Source of the DNA: Capillidium heterosporum
Lineage: Eukaryota > Entomophthoromycota > Entomophthoromycetes > Entomophthorales > Capillidiaceae
Direction: 5' to 3'
Assembly (NCBI GenBank): GCA_016630905.1
Contig: WBMQ01000007.1
Location: 1,426,001-1,490,000 of the forward strand
Length of the DNA: 64,000 nt
In this document: piece by piece, positions 25,005-35,523 of the stretch
Layout: every line of letters starts with the position of its first letter
How positions within the stretch are numbered: the first letter of the stretch is position 1
Notes under the pieces: generated by a model
Seen by the model: the letters and a program-made list of their open reading frames with translations, nothing else
Databases searched by the model: none
What the model was told of the DNA's origin: nothing
Translations under genes and position numbers: made by a program

Positions 25005-25630
25005 TTACAACGAAACCTTGTAGGCCACCAAGTCCCTCGGCTTTACATGGTAGCAAGGCATGGTCGGTATCTGCGGCAACTTTATGCAACCTGCGTTAAA
25101 GTTGTTATGCATCACTTTGAAGCTATCACAATTTAAAGTAGAATTTAGCAGCAAAGAAATGGGGGGAAGCGTACCTGTATTTGTAGAGTTAGAGGTATCG
25201 TTGATAGGTGCCATCGTATAGGTAGGCGATTGAGGGGTAGAGTTAGGGATCGGTCATGGAAGAATTGGATTTGAATTTAGGCTCGGTACTTGGGATCTTT
25301 AAATATGTTGGTCAATAGATCGGTCATCGAAGGTAGCTTTAGTGCATCGGTTGATTTGTCGTTTTGGTTGAGCTGGTCTTTGAGGTTACTGTCGGCAGTC
25401 TTTTTGTAGGGGCCACGTCGCAAACCTCTAGGCCTGGACTTGCGTATAGAGTCAAAGCAGGAATCTTTTAAGCCTTTCTTTACGCACCTTGGACAGGGTC
25501 GCTGCGTGGCACATTTCTTGCAAGCAGTCTTGCAGTTGGTGCAAGCCACTTTGACTTGTTTACGCTTAGGAGCTTTGCTGGCTTTATCGCCAGTGTTGCT
25601 AGGGTTATTATAAGTGCCCGTCATGTTCAT
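25005..25630 (-). CDS. Zn(II)2Cys6 zinc-cluster transcription factor, small
   Basis: DNA-binding regulator of the fungal binuclear-cluster class. The ATG at 25630 opens MNMTGTYNNPS, then a basic linker and the cluster KVACTNCKTACKKCATQRPC, PRCVKKGLKDSCFD and a basic tail RKSRPRGLRRGPYKK; six cysteines have the expected spacing. Then a short helix, LPSMTDLLTNIFKDPKYRA. In frame 0 the gene stops there (GCC TAA A, 25277-25279). Skipping one T continues 11 codons, KFKSNSSMTDP, to a second stop (CCC TAA C). Skipping one more T enters the frame that runs NSTPQSPTYTMAP to the stop at 25005-25007. No GT-AG intron fits the phases. So either the protein is about 115 residues and the rest is chance, or it is about 207 residues with two +1 breaks 36 nt apart. 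The low-complexity Ser/Thr/Asn/Pro composition of the extension looks like a normal transcription-factor tail. Confidence 0.75.
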
Positions 25631-27137
25631 TAGCTATAAGTTCAAATTACACAGGTCCTAAAATCTAAAGGCTGGAATCGATCTGTTATTTATACCAATC
25701 GAAGGATAAAAGAAACTGATGCATCCAGATTTAGGACCCTAGAAATTTATAACCTCGATTTGGCCTTTGAAAAAAAAGGACCTGGGATATGCAAAATCAA
25801 GATCTGACTATGAAAGCCCGATGGTGAAGGCGCTTAGATCTAGGAGTTGTAATTCTACCAAAACCTGGCCAAAACAGTTGTTATTCCTACAAATAATAGG
25901 TGGGGTTTCCATTTTGCTGCAAGTGATGATCTACGAAGTTTGCAGATGATCTAATTTTTAAACTCAACCGGTTGTAAATGATCTTGTTTGCAACTTTGTG
26001 CCCCCTTGTTCTAAGTTAGATTACGATTGCTATTACCATTTGCCTGAGGAAACGGTAGTGCTATTTGGAACAAGCGTAGTTGAGCTTGTGATCAAATGCT
26101 GTGGGTTTTAATACGTTACAAAAGTAGAAAAGTGAAAGTATGACGTATACACGATTGACACCCCTATATTACAAAGTAAAATCCCTGAAGTGGAGATTTT
26201 GGTTCAAATCTTTCCAATACTATTCGACACTTCAAATTTTGCTAAAGCTTCGAGAAGGATCGAAAGATGTATAGATGGGCAGTAAATGTTATCACTATTG
26301 CTTTGGGATCCATCTTGTATAAGTTTAGATGACAGATGTAGAGGCTGACTTTGAATTGGAAATTTAAACCTTTATGATCGTATCGAGCTGCAGGTACTCA
26401 TGCCGCATATTAGATCGTATAGAAAGTGGCTGTCATCAACTGGAATAGATGAAAATTTACGATCGAAAATGAAATCTTATTGTTTGGTAGCTGTTTTATG
26501 TCTAGCTTGTAGTAGCTTTTGGCTATAATCGGTAATAGAACAATTGAAAGTTATTTTTAGTTTAAAGGCAGGTATTCGCTAGTTAAATAGAGAGTATATG
26601 GCTATAGCTTGCTGTTTTGAAAAGGATTAATAGTCCTTTTAAATTGAAATATCGAATTTATATTGCCAACCTACTAAAAACTTTACATATCCGTTCATAT
26701 CAAAATTTCACTACTATAGTGCAGCTATATAAGGAATAGAGCTGGACAAGTGTAGTTTGATATTGACTACCTGAATCGCAAAAGCTAGAAATTCAATAGG
26801 TTGAAGGTATACTTTCAAATTTTAGATACAGTATATTTGAAAATATAAATGTGTACTTGAAAACTTTGTTGCAGAATAGTGTGTGGTAAATATAAACAGC
26901 GTAAAGCTCATTACAATAAATTCAAGATGCCAAATCAACTAGACTATATAGTAGTCAAAATAACAAACCATTGTATAGTTGATTTAGAACTTATTCAATG
27001 CAACTCTTTGAAATGGACTACCAACAGTCAGAAATTTACAATGCCGAAAATGACGTCAACTCATTAATCAAGAATTTACTTTAACAGCAGTTGTATCAGA
27101 AGTAAACTGTTTAAATTGCTTACAAGAACTTTTACAA
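25631..27137. other. Long intergenic region with a signal-peptide-like stub
   Basis: 1.5 kb with no full gene. At 26469-26528 a 19-codon frame reads MKSYCLVAVLCLACSSFWL and then stops. It starts with the same MKSY as the two small LPPW genes and looks like an isolated signal peptide, so it may be the remnant of another family member. Confidence 0.35.
26469..26528 (+). pseudogene. Possible dead secreted-peptide gene (signal peptide only)
   Basis: Nineteen codons encode a textbook hydrophobic signal sequence beginning MKSY, followed at once by TAA. No downstream frame shows an LPPW motif. Either a remnant of the MKSY/LPPW family or chance; the sequence is too short to decide. Confidence 0.25.
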
Positions 27138-27639
27138 ATGGATGAGACATTGGCCAATGCCATGAACTTCAAAGCTTTAAAGTTTTACCTACCCAACCTG
27201 GAAGCGATAGTCGATAAGACCAACTTTACAACCGTTTACGTCTTTGAATCGGAAAAGGATTGGGTAACTAATTATTTCACTTTCCACTTTTATAACCAAA
27301 AGCTACCTATAGTCCAGATTAGATTGTGAAGGTCCTCTGTTCATATTGAAGAGGTAAATTTAAATGGTTATTTTTAATTTTTATATTTTGTAAATAGAAA
27401 TGTAAATTCCCCGTTGGTATTGTTCGTTTTGAATAGGAATAACTTGAAGAACTTGGTGGTGGAGCTTACACCTGACTTGGACTTTGAAATTATTGACAAG
27501 ACGTTGATATTGAGGTTCCCAGATGGTAAGCTTTTATATTGGAAATGGGTTTTAAATAGATTTAGGCAAATGCTATGGGTTTTGGTTCTTCCAAGATGAG
27601 GATAGGGAGCGCACTTATAGCGTACTCAACTCTATTTAA
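27138..27639 (+). CDS. DCP1: mRNA-decapping enzyme subunit DCP1
   Basis: EVH1-fold activator of the Dcp2 decapping enzyme in cytoplasmic mRNA decay. Four exons (27138-27263, 27313-27353, 27398-27525, 27566-27639) join to exactly 123 codons, 122 residues, close to the 127 of fission-yeast Dcp1 and much shorter than animal DCP1. Landmarks: ALKFYLPNLEAIVDKTNFTT, VYVFES..DW, CEGPLFILKR, VLFVLNRNNLKNLV, DFEIIDKTLILR and YGFWFFQDEDR. The second exon needs the acceptor CTATAG at 27312. The nearer TCCAG would put a stop in frame. The whole protein is the EVH1 domain with no C-terminal trimerisation tail, as in yeasts. Confidence 0.85.
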
Positions 27640-28820
27640 ATGAGCTGTTTTAGTAGTTTGGCAAGGTGGATAAATGGAATGTAGTTGACTAGTAGGTAAA
27701 ATTTGGATGTAAAAGTATCGTTATTTAAGTTTAGCTTTAGCCTTTTCTCGTGGGATATGTGTCTGTATCTGCAATGCAGTTTAAGGTGTAGCTAAGGTTG
27801 AAGGTATATAGCTGATTTTGAAGGTACTATCTTTACAAACTTTGATAATGTGTCAATAAATTACTTTTTGTCTTGATAAAAGTTGTTTTTGATACCATGG
27901 CAAATGCCTTTTATTTAACTTGCATATATTAAAATGACTAAAGGCAGTGTATAGTATAAATACTTCTTATACATCGAAAATAAAATTTTAAATTTGCTTT
28001 AAGCTTCATTTCAGCTTACAGCTATAAAAATAACATATATACCAAAGGCACATTGTCTTTGTTGTTAGTCTTGTAGGAAGTATACTTAAGGTAGCTCGAT
28101 TCATTGACCTGATAGTTCTTAGTTTTCTATACTAGAGCTTCCTTTTAGGACTTTTGATCAAAAGCTTTATATTTTCCAAATCCCATACAATATTTAACCA
28201 GTTTTACTCTATATTTAATCTTTTGACATAATTACTTTAAATTATACACAGCACTCATCTATTACCAATACTAGCATATTTCAAAATTAGAAGTTGTGAA
28301 TCAATGTATTCAACAAATGATGTGGCACAAAATTTATACTGTACGTATCAAAAGATACCATTACTTTATAGCCTATTGAGCAACCATAGATCTGAAACTA
28401 AAAGCAATTGAAGCTTGCTGCTTGAAGTTGATAATAGGCTTGTATGGAGGTCTATGGAGCATCAAATACAGCTTTCAAACTTGGACTGCCATCCTACAAA
28501 GCTAGAAACCATTTTGTTCTGATAAACTGGGCAGCTTTTTACATCCAAATTTGTAAACCATCTTCAAGTTCTACAGAACAGAGTAGTGGCTCAAGACTTA
28601 TTAAAAATATTGGATCGGCATTGCGATCTCCAGCTAATAATCATACAAAGTAAATTATTAGCTACTTGCAATAGGAAATTTCCTACCCAAGTAAATTCAA
28701 ATCATTATAGGTCTTAAAGTCATACCTACGATCTACAAGGTTTCGAATTGATACCTTCTATTAACAACCAAAAATGTATAAAAGGTAATCCCATACTGAA
28801 CTTGAAGCTTTAAAGTTCAA
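27640..28820. other. Long intergenic region
   Basis: 1.2 kb, AT-rich. A 69-codon frame at 28444-28653 is unsupported. The last 80 bp are the promoter of LPPW gene 2 and resemble the same stretch before LPPW gene 3. Confidence 0.4.
28777..28785 (+). promoter_or_regulatory. TATA box of LPPW gene 2
   Basis: TATAAAAGG 44 bp before the ATG. The surrounding sequence (TTTCGAA-TGATA upstream, GAACTTGAAG and AAAGTTCAA directly before the ATG) recurs before gene 3. Confidence 0.5.
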
Positions 28821-29147
28821 ATGAAATCATACATTCTTATTATTTTATCTTCAGCCCTCGTCCAGGGTTCCCCCACTAAAGCCGGTAAATCCGATTCGGT
28901 ACCCTTACCACCTTGGATGTTGAATCGACCTAACGTCAACAAACTGGCATCGGCACCCAGCGCCCAGGCCCAGATCCCTGAGCTACCTTGGGTCAAAGCT
29001 AGGGAGGAACGCGAGATGGAGTTGGAGCAGAACTCCCAGCCTCTCAACCTTAACAAGCAAGAAACCTCATTTGCCACCATTGATGTTTCGGAATTACCTT
29101 GGGTTCAAGCCAGAAACAAGGTTGAGGCTGAGGAAGTTGAATCCTAG
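28821..29147 (+). CDS. Secreted LPPW-family small protein 2
   Basis: 108-residue single-exon protein of unknown function. Signal peptide MKSYILIILSSALVQGSP, then a hydrophilic chain with three copies of the family motif: PLPPWMLNR, ELPWVKAREE and ELPWVQARNK. The middle segment EQNSQPL recalls QNSQPY in LPPW protein 1, supporting common descent. Each motif is followed by a Lys or Arg a few residues on. No cysteines. Followed at 29209 by AATAAA. The layout (signal peptide plus short repeated Trp-containing units) resembles peptide precursors, which is inference only. Neighbour 3 is a tandem copy. Confidence 0.7.
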   Translation: MKSYILIILSSALVQGSPTKAGKSDSVPLPPWMLNRPNVNKLASAPSAQAQIPELPWVKAREEREMELEQNSQPLNLNKQETSFATIDVSELPWVQARNKVEAEEVES

Positions 29148-29850
29148 ATAGAATATCTAGTTGGATTGGTTGGCTACCTCTTTGGAAGTTAGCTTTTCAT
29201 AGTATTATAATAAACTATTGGATTTATTTTACATTGGATTTTTATTATGGAATATAGTTCATTTAAATAGTTGATGGAAATGGGGGTAGTTTAATTTGAC
29301 TCTTGTATTATATAGTTGTGCTGTGGTATATCGCAGTTTTTATATCCTCCATACTCTTTAAGACATTACTAAACTTTAATTATATACTAATAAGCATATT
29401 TAAAGTATGAATAAGCCTACATGTATTTCATATATATATTTTAAAGTTCAAAATCTTGACGAAACAGAGATCGTTCATCAGGGCTAACTCAACCTACAGC
29501 TTCCTTTTCGATTGGAGTATTGTAGATTAAAGTAGCCTTAGGATTAAACTGCAAACAGTCAAAGCTATAGTACGGCTAAACTATCATGTTCGAATACTCG
29601 GTGACGATGTGTAATGACTTGTCTTATTATTTTCGATGGTCGTTGACAGGAGATAGCAAGAATGATATATCTACATTACCCCGCCAATAAAGCTCTTGGA
29701 AATTAAAAGCTTCCAATATAAGTAAATTTTCATTACTACTGGTATCAAAGTTATAACTACTGATCCATTTGGTTTCGAACTGATACTTTAGATCAACAAT
29801 TCCAAAAGTATAAAGTCGGCAATAGCTGAACTTGAAGGTGCAAAGTTCAA
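29148..29850. other. Spacer between tandem LPPW genes
   Basis: 700 bp AT-rich spacer that ends in a promoter region similar to that of gene 2 (TATAAAG at 29809-29815, 42 bp before the ATG). Confidence 0.45.
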
Positions 29851-30192
29851 ATGAAGTCATACATCTATTTTATTTTAGGTTTAGCTACTGTCCACAGTTT
29901 CCCCTATCCAACCAAATAGTCCAGCAGACTTACCACCATGGATCCATCAAGCAGCATCCTCACCTAGCATTCAAGAACAGCCTAGTATACCTGGATAAAA
30001 TCTGGAAAGGATCATCTCGCCATGTCTTCAAGTCAGGACCCTAGACCCCCATCTAACACCCAGGAGCAATCTAACATACCTTGGATAAAATCCAAAAAGG
30101 ATCATCTTGCCATGTCTCCAAGTCAAGACTCTAGACTTCCATCTAGTCCAGAGGCTGCTAATTTACCTTGGTTGCATGTTGAGGAGAACTAA
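29851..30192 (+). pseudogene. LPPW-family gene 3, frame-damaged tandem copy
   Basis: Tandem paralogue of the gene 1 kb upstream, with similar promoter and 3' flank (AATAAA at 30285). It starts MKSYIYFILGLATVHSFP, again a signal peptide. After PTK the frame meets TAG. The next frame continues SPADLPPWIHQA and ends soon after SIP. The original frame then carries IPWIKSKKDHLAMSP and NLPWLHVEEN to the stop. A repeat of about 80 nt is present twice within the gene (about 29985 and 30075), and the first copy is one T short next to its Trp codon. So one extra and one missing base cancel, and the total length is 114 codons. It is either a decaying copy or a gene with base-call errors. Confidence 0.55.
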
Positions 30193-30978
30193 ACTCCCAA
30201 ATATATAGGTCTCCTACCTCGGGTTAAAAATTAGAGCTAGACTGAAGTATCATTCCTTTGAAAATTGACTTTTCAGGGGGTTATAATAAAGTATTGAATT
30301 TCTTTATATTTCTATTTGAAATATGTATTGGAAATCATGAGGTGAAATTTGACTGTATAGTTAATGGTATTAGAGTATAGCTGAATTAAATTCAATCGAT
30401 AGCCAGACTAATATATAAAATCAAACTAGCGTATTTTAGATAGTGAATATATGATGACCTGTTTTTGCCATAAGTTTTTATGTTGATAGCAAGGATAAAT
30501 GTTCGAATTTTAAGTTTAGGCACAGTGTATACCATCTTACAATAGGTACTGCTGGCTGCTTATATTTCACACTCTGTATCAAAAGTATGGTAATCCTGAA
30601 GAAATCAATTATCCATACCATATGGTTGCTATTTTTATACTATTGGGTGTATATTGCTACTGCCCTAGAAATTCTACTATATCAATAGACTCATATATCT
30701 AATAAAATCCAAAATTCTGATAATTAAGGTATAGTGAAAATATAAGCATCGGTAATTCATTAATGGCAATGTATTTATTTATGGTTTGAAAGCATGTACA
30801 AATCCAGGCTATGGTATTCGTATAAGACAATTTACCCTATGCACTTAATTTTCGTACAAGTCGTTTTGAATTGCAACGATTGATTTGAACAGGTAAATCA
30901 AACCAATATTCTGGCATCTGTTAAAAACTTAAAAGCAGCCTTTATCAAAAAGAATTGTGAAGTTACATTTTATATCGG
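30193..30978. other. Intergenic region
   Basis: About 790 bp AT-rich, no supported gene. Confidence 0.4.
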
Positions 30979-31999
30979 ATGAAAAACTTATTTCTCACAT
31001 TACTACTGCTACTACCATTTTTACTGCAAACAGTAACAGCCCAAAACTACCAACAATGCCCCCCGAAGCTAGCATGGTGCCGTGACCAACGTGGTAAAGG
31101 CTATTTTGCCTACGAGTCTAAAGCACCTAGGTGCTGGTTCCGCCAGAACAACATCTGGGGTTGCCGCGACAAACCTTACTACGGCTCCTGCTCCTACCAG
31201 GATACCGACATCACCAACTGTGGTGGACGACCTAGTGTCCAATGCCCTAACAAGGATAGTTTCTGCCGCAGTAGCTATGGTCAGTTTTTTAGAGCTTCCG
31301 ACTACAACGCGCCACCGTGCTGGACTCAGGAAAATAATGGGTGGAGGTGCACGCCATTTTCGTACGACAACCAGTGCCCCAACTCACCAAACACTATAAA
31401 TATAAAGACCTGCTTTAGACCTGTACCTCCTAGTGACAAGTGCCCCGCCCGAGGTACACAGTGTCGCGGTGACAACGGCCAAATATACTTCTCTGGGGAC
31501 CGTAACCAGTTACCCTGCTGGCAGCAAACAAACTACGGGTGGCGCTGCTTCGACTACCAGAACAACCGATGCCCTTATTACACAACCATCAACATCAATT
31601 CGTGTTATCAGAACTCTAACACCTGTCCCTCGGCCAACACTTACTGTTTCGATCGGTACGGACACGCCTTTAGGGCTGACGACCAAAGCTCACCACCGTG
31701 TTGGGCCCAGTACAACGGTGGTTGGCGGATGCGCCGGCTTCATCGACTCGTATGGTAACTGCCCCTCATCGCCACCTTCAGTCAACGTCCGTAACTGTTT
31801 CCGGCCTCAGCCGACTACCTGCCCACGTCGGGGTGATAGATGTAGCGACAACTACGGACAGATATTCTACGCTGGTAACGACAATGCGCTACCATGCTGG
31901 CAACGTCAAAACGGTGGTTGGAGATGCTTCGACTATACGAACGACCGTTGCCCCAGTTACCAATCTACAATTGATTTGGCTGATTGTGGATTCTATTAG
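30979..31999 (+). CDS. Secreted Cys-rich five-repeat protein
   Basis: Unrecognised family. Signal peptide MKNLFLTLLLLLPFLLQTVTA, then five tandem modules of about 60 residues making up the whole mature chain (about 339 residues in all). Each module has the pattern C-x5-C, a D/S-x-x-G-x-x-F/Y stretch, PCW (or RCW) then Q-x-N, WRC (or WGC), a cysteine about eight residues later and a final cysteine after an Ile-rich segment. That gives six conserved cysteines per module, suggesting three disulfides. Modules begin QQCPPKLAWCRD, VQCPNKDSFCRS, DKCPARGTQCRG, NTCPSANTYCFD and TTCPRRGDRCSD. In module 4 a single extra base after GGWR (near 31728) moves the gene to the next frame, where CAGFIDSYGNCP continues the module exactly. 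Codon use is GC-richer than the neighbours. Likely extracellular or cell-wall; I see no catalytic motif. Confidence 0.75.
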
Positions 32000-32623
32000 G
32001 TTAAATTGCAATACTGGATCCTTTGTAGCTGGAAACTATGTGGATCTTATTTATATTTTTGGAATTAAACTGCTATAGTTATATTTGTAGTTTTTTGTAT
32101 TGGTTTTCTTGGTAGGATAGTTGTCCATCATTGAAACTTGATATCGGTAGCTCATGCATAGGAACTATCCGAGCGATATATACAGTCATAACTGAAATAA
32201 AAGCACCATTCCTACTATTGAAGAATCAGTGAATTTCAGTAGACTTCAAGTACACATCTAGTAGGATAGGTTTTGACCCTTTCTAAGAGTTAGTGCTCTG
32301 GGCTGGAGCTCTTAACCTACTGTTCTCCTTTCTCTATAAAATACACGTAAGCTTCGTATAGTATCCACATTTTGGCTCCTAATTTTATGTAGTTTGAAAG
32401 TTTGTTGGACTTTGGTTTAGAGTAGAAATATAAATGCTATACCTTTTAATACTTGCAATAAGGGAAGCTAACGTTAATAACATAACCTTATATATTTTAA
32501 TTGGCTAATCTACTTTTTATTACTGAATTTATCAAAACTTCAAAGCTTGAAAATTTTCAGACTTTGCAACAATGAATTAGAACTATCAAACTTTCAACAC
32601 CTATCTTTATTGACAACAAGAGT
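32000..32623. other. Intergenic region
   Basis: About 620 bp between the Cys-rich gene and the Polo kinase; AT-rich, no supported gene. Confidence 0.4.
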
Positions 32624-34728
32624 ATGACCGGAAATGAGCCACTAATAATAAGCAACAGCATAGTCACTCTAAGTAAGAAGAAGGATCGAAGAAACTGGCC
32701 CACCATACCACTAACTCTACCTAAAGAAAACGACGATATATTAAGTCAATTAGTGGGTGTCGGACACCATTCCAAAGTCTTTAAAAGTTTAAATGAGGAC
32801 GTATGTGTCAAAGTCATATTCAAAAATCTGCACCCCAAAGATCAGGCCCACTACAAGAAGAAGATAAGCTCGGAGCTCAACATTGTGAAAACTTTGAACC
32901 ATGCCAACGTAGTTAAATTTTTAGATGGTTGTGAGGACAGCAGCTTCTCCTACCTCAAATTTAAATTTTACTCGGGATTCAACTTGGATAGCTTCTTGGA
33001 GCAGTTTAAGAGTGCCAGCTGTAAGGTGCCTTTAGACTTGATACGCCATTTCAGCCAACACATTTTGCAAGGCTTAAAGTATCTGAAGCAACAGATGATT
33101 ATACACCGCGACATCAAGTTGACGAATTTGCTAATTGACTCCGACTTGACTATTAAGATTGCTGACTTTGGTTTGGCAACCAAATTAGAAGGTAGAGGTA
33201 GTCAACTCGATAGCTTGACTAACGCCAAAAGTTATGGAACTTTGACCTACATGGCTCCTGAAACTTTGCTACCGACCAAAATCTATTCCTACAAGGTAGA
33301 TATCTGGAGTTTCGGGATTGTCCTATACTATTTGATATTCTTCAAGTTTCCTTTCAATGGATCCGATGATGAGCTTAAGAAGCGTAGGATTTTGAAGGGT
33401 CAGGTGCGTTTCTTTCAACTTGAGATGACTAACAAGAGCGATATTTTGAATGGGAGAGTTGAGTCTGAAAAAGAGGAATCTACCATCGATTTGATTTCGG
33501 ATGGCAGTGAAGATTGTAAAAACTATGGCCAGAATGAGAGTAATGCCAAAAAGGACCTTTTTAAGTTGGTGAGGAATTGCCTTACGAAGGAGGTTTCCAA
33601 GCGATGCTGCGTCGAAGATGCCCTTAATGCCAACTTTTTCAAATCTGGTCTACCTTTTGATGCCAATATGTTGAATCTTAAATTCAAAGGTAACATTACT
33701 ATTTCCAATGTACTTTCTATATTCATGTATATTTTGCATTTAGACATTGAATCTCCAATAGAACATTTCAATAGCGAAGAGTATGATTCACAAGCCAATA
33801 GTAAGTCTTTATTCCTTGATCAATTTAGTAACCACTTTTTCTTTTTATATATCTACATGTAGCATTTCGACAGATTCATCGATATTTCAGCTCCGAATTC
33901 GATAACTATGATAGGGTTAAGAAGCGAAGTAAGGTTATTATATTTCACACTATATTCATACGCTTTATTTCTTCAAAACTTATCATATAGAAAGAATTGA
34001 TGAAGACTACAACCCTATTGTCAAATTCAGTTCGGTCGATGGGATACTCAGCTACAAATTTCAAATTGGATGTCTGGGGACTTTCTTCTTGGACTATTCG
34101 CAGCTCATCAAATCGGACACATTGCCGTAAATGTTTTGGTACACCATTCACTTGTACTTACTCCTGTCTCTCTAGTTATTATCAATACAGTAGCTACTGT
34201 GGCAACCCACCTAAATTGATGACGCAATATCTAAATCCCGAGAAGGCCAGGCTGCTGGGTTCGAAGTTTACCGACTTTTTAAGCTTTACAGCCAGTTTTC
34301 AAGATCCAACCGATACAACCTATGCAAAAAGCTACCATAAGTACCAGGAGGCTGGACAGTTGGTAAAGCTACCGATAATTACTCGAGTGCTAAGGGTAAA
34401 GCAAGGTATTCTGTTCAAAGTCTCTGACCTCTCCATTCAATTCCACTTTTTCAATGTCGACTTGAAGATTCACTTTGTTAACTTAGCACAGCTTACCTTT
34501 GTCGTCTGTGATGGCCAAACTTTTAAGTATGACACCTTCGATCTAATCGGGGATGTCGGCATGAAGTTTACCGAGTTGCTAAGTAAAGATACGTTCAAAA
34601 GCTTCGACTCTAAGCAATTTTCCAAAGAGGTCGATGCAAGCTGTAAGGAGAAGTTGGAATCTAGGCTGAGATTGTGGCACGCTAAAGCGACTATATTTGT
34701 ACTTCGGTTGGTGTTCCACTTGAGGTAA
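32624..34728 (+). CDS. PLK: Polo-like kinase, divergent
   Basis: Mitotic Ser/Thr kinase of the Polo family (Cdc5/Plo1). Four exons (introns 33801-33862, 33929-33990, 34127-34175) give exactly 644 codons. Kinase domain: Gly loop VGVGHHSKVFKS, VKVIFK lysine, catalytic IIHRDIKLTNLL, DFGLATKLE, GTLTYMAPETL and DIWSFGIVLYY. The activation site is KSYGT, with Ser where animal Plk1 has Thr. The C-lobe has an insertion rich in Glu/Asp/Ser. Two polo boxes follow. PB1 contains FSSVDGILSYKF, LGTFFLDYSQL and LLGSKFTDFL. PB2 contains GILFKVSDLSIQFHFFN, VDLKIHF and FKYDTFDLI. In PB1 the Trp that packs on phosphopeptides in Plk1 is replaced by Phe, and in PB2 the pincer His aligns with Asp while the pincer Lys is kept. 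Phosphopeptide docking is probably altered. Confidence 0.85.
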
Positions 34729-35523
34729 TGGATTCTTTGAGCCTTTGTTTTACGATTTTTGCCAAGTAACATTGATATGTTGGTTGTATAATGCTTTGGA
34801 TATTGATTTAGTATATTTTTGATTTGAGCTTATAAAGTACTCTTAGTATACTATATTAAAAGTAAGTTCTTTTCATTTTGTAGATATATGGTTTAAAATG
34901 TATTATTTTGTTATGTGTCCTATGTATATATATATTTCCAAAAAAATTGAAAATTTTTGAACACCTACAATTGTTTTAAGCAATGTGGGCAAATGCCTAT
35001 AATAAACTGAAGGAACCGCTCTAATCCAAAAACATAATGCTTTTGCTCTTGGTTGTCGGGGTATACGAAAATTTTAGCAGTGAGCTGACGATATAGAGTG
35101 CTATTGATATTATAGAGACTCCTTTCTTTCATTTGATCCGACAAAGTACATGAAACCCATTGCTATATTCAAAACCCTTTGAAGCTTACTTTTAGCTTTT
35201 GCATATAAAACCTTGTATGGTAAAATGTTCACTATTAGTGTATTTATTTTACATTTAGTTAAAGGAAATGAGTCCATTGAATTAGAACAGAATAATAAAG
35301 AACTTGGCATGAATTTCTATTTTAAAGCAAACTAAAACGCGATCAAAACATTCGGAGAAAAATACTTCAAATCTGGGTACATGAATGGTGCCAAACAAAT
35401 TTCATTAAAACTTGAAGTCTGCATTCACCTTTTTAGCTTGATCGTTCTATTATTTCCATTTAGTTCTAAGGATCTTAGTGCTTTGTTATAACCCACTTAC
35501 TATATCGACACCCCGGCATAAAG
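34729..35523. other. Intergenic region with a possible tiny secreted peptide
   Basis: About 800 bp. It contains the 36-codon frame described at 35225; the minus-strand frame at 35110-35310 has no support. Confidence 0.35.
35225..35335 (+). CDS. Possible 36-residue secreted peptide
   Basis: A 36-codon frame starts MFTISVFILHLVKG, which could be a short signal peptide, and continues NESIELEQNNKELG. A TATAAAA lies about 25 nt upstream of the ATG. The small LPPW genes also have a TATA box close to their ATG. Too short for firm support. Confidence 0.2.
   Translation: MFTISVFILHLVKGNESIELEQNNKELGMNFYFKAN

Noticed and set aside
26190-26220. tRNA-like GGTTCAAATC T-loop sequence
   Set aside because: The bases on either side do not pair as a T stem and no acceptor or anticodon arm is found upstream.
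27260-27335. Apparent +1 break at TTG TGA in DCP1
   Set aside because: Choosing the acceptor CTATAG at 27312 instead of the next TCCAG restores the frame and gives SRLDCEGPLF, and the total is exactly 123 codons.
34120-34180. Stop after LIKSDTLP in the Polo kinase
   Set aside because: It lies in a normal intron (34127-34175). Splicing yields a polo box of normal length and an exact codon total.
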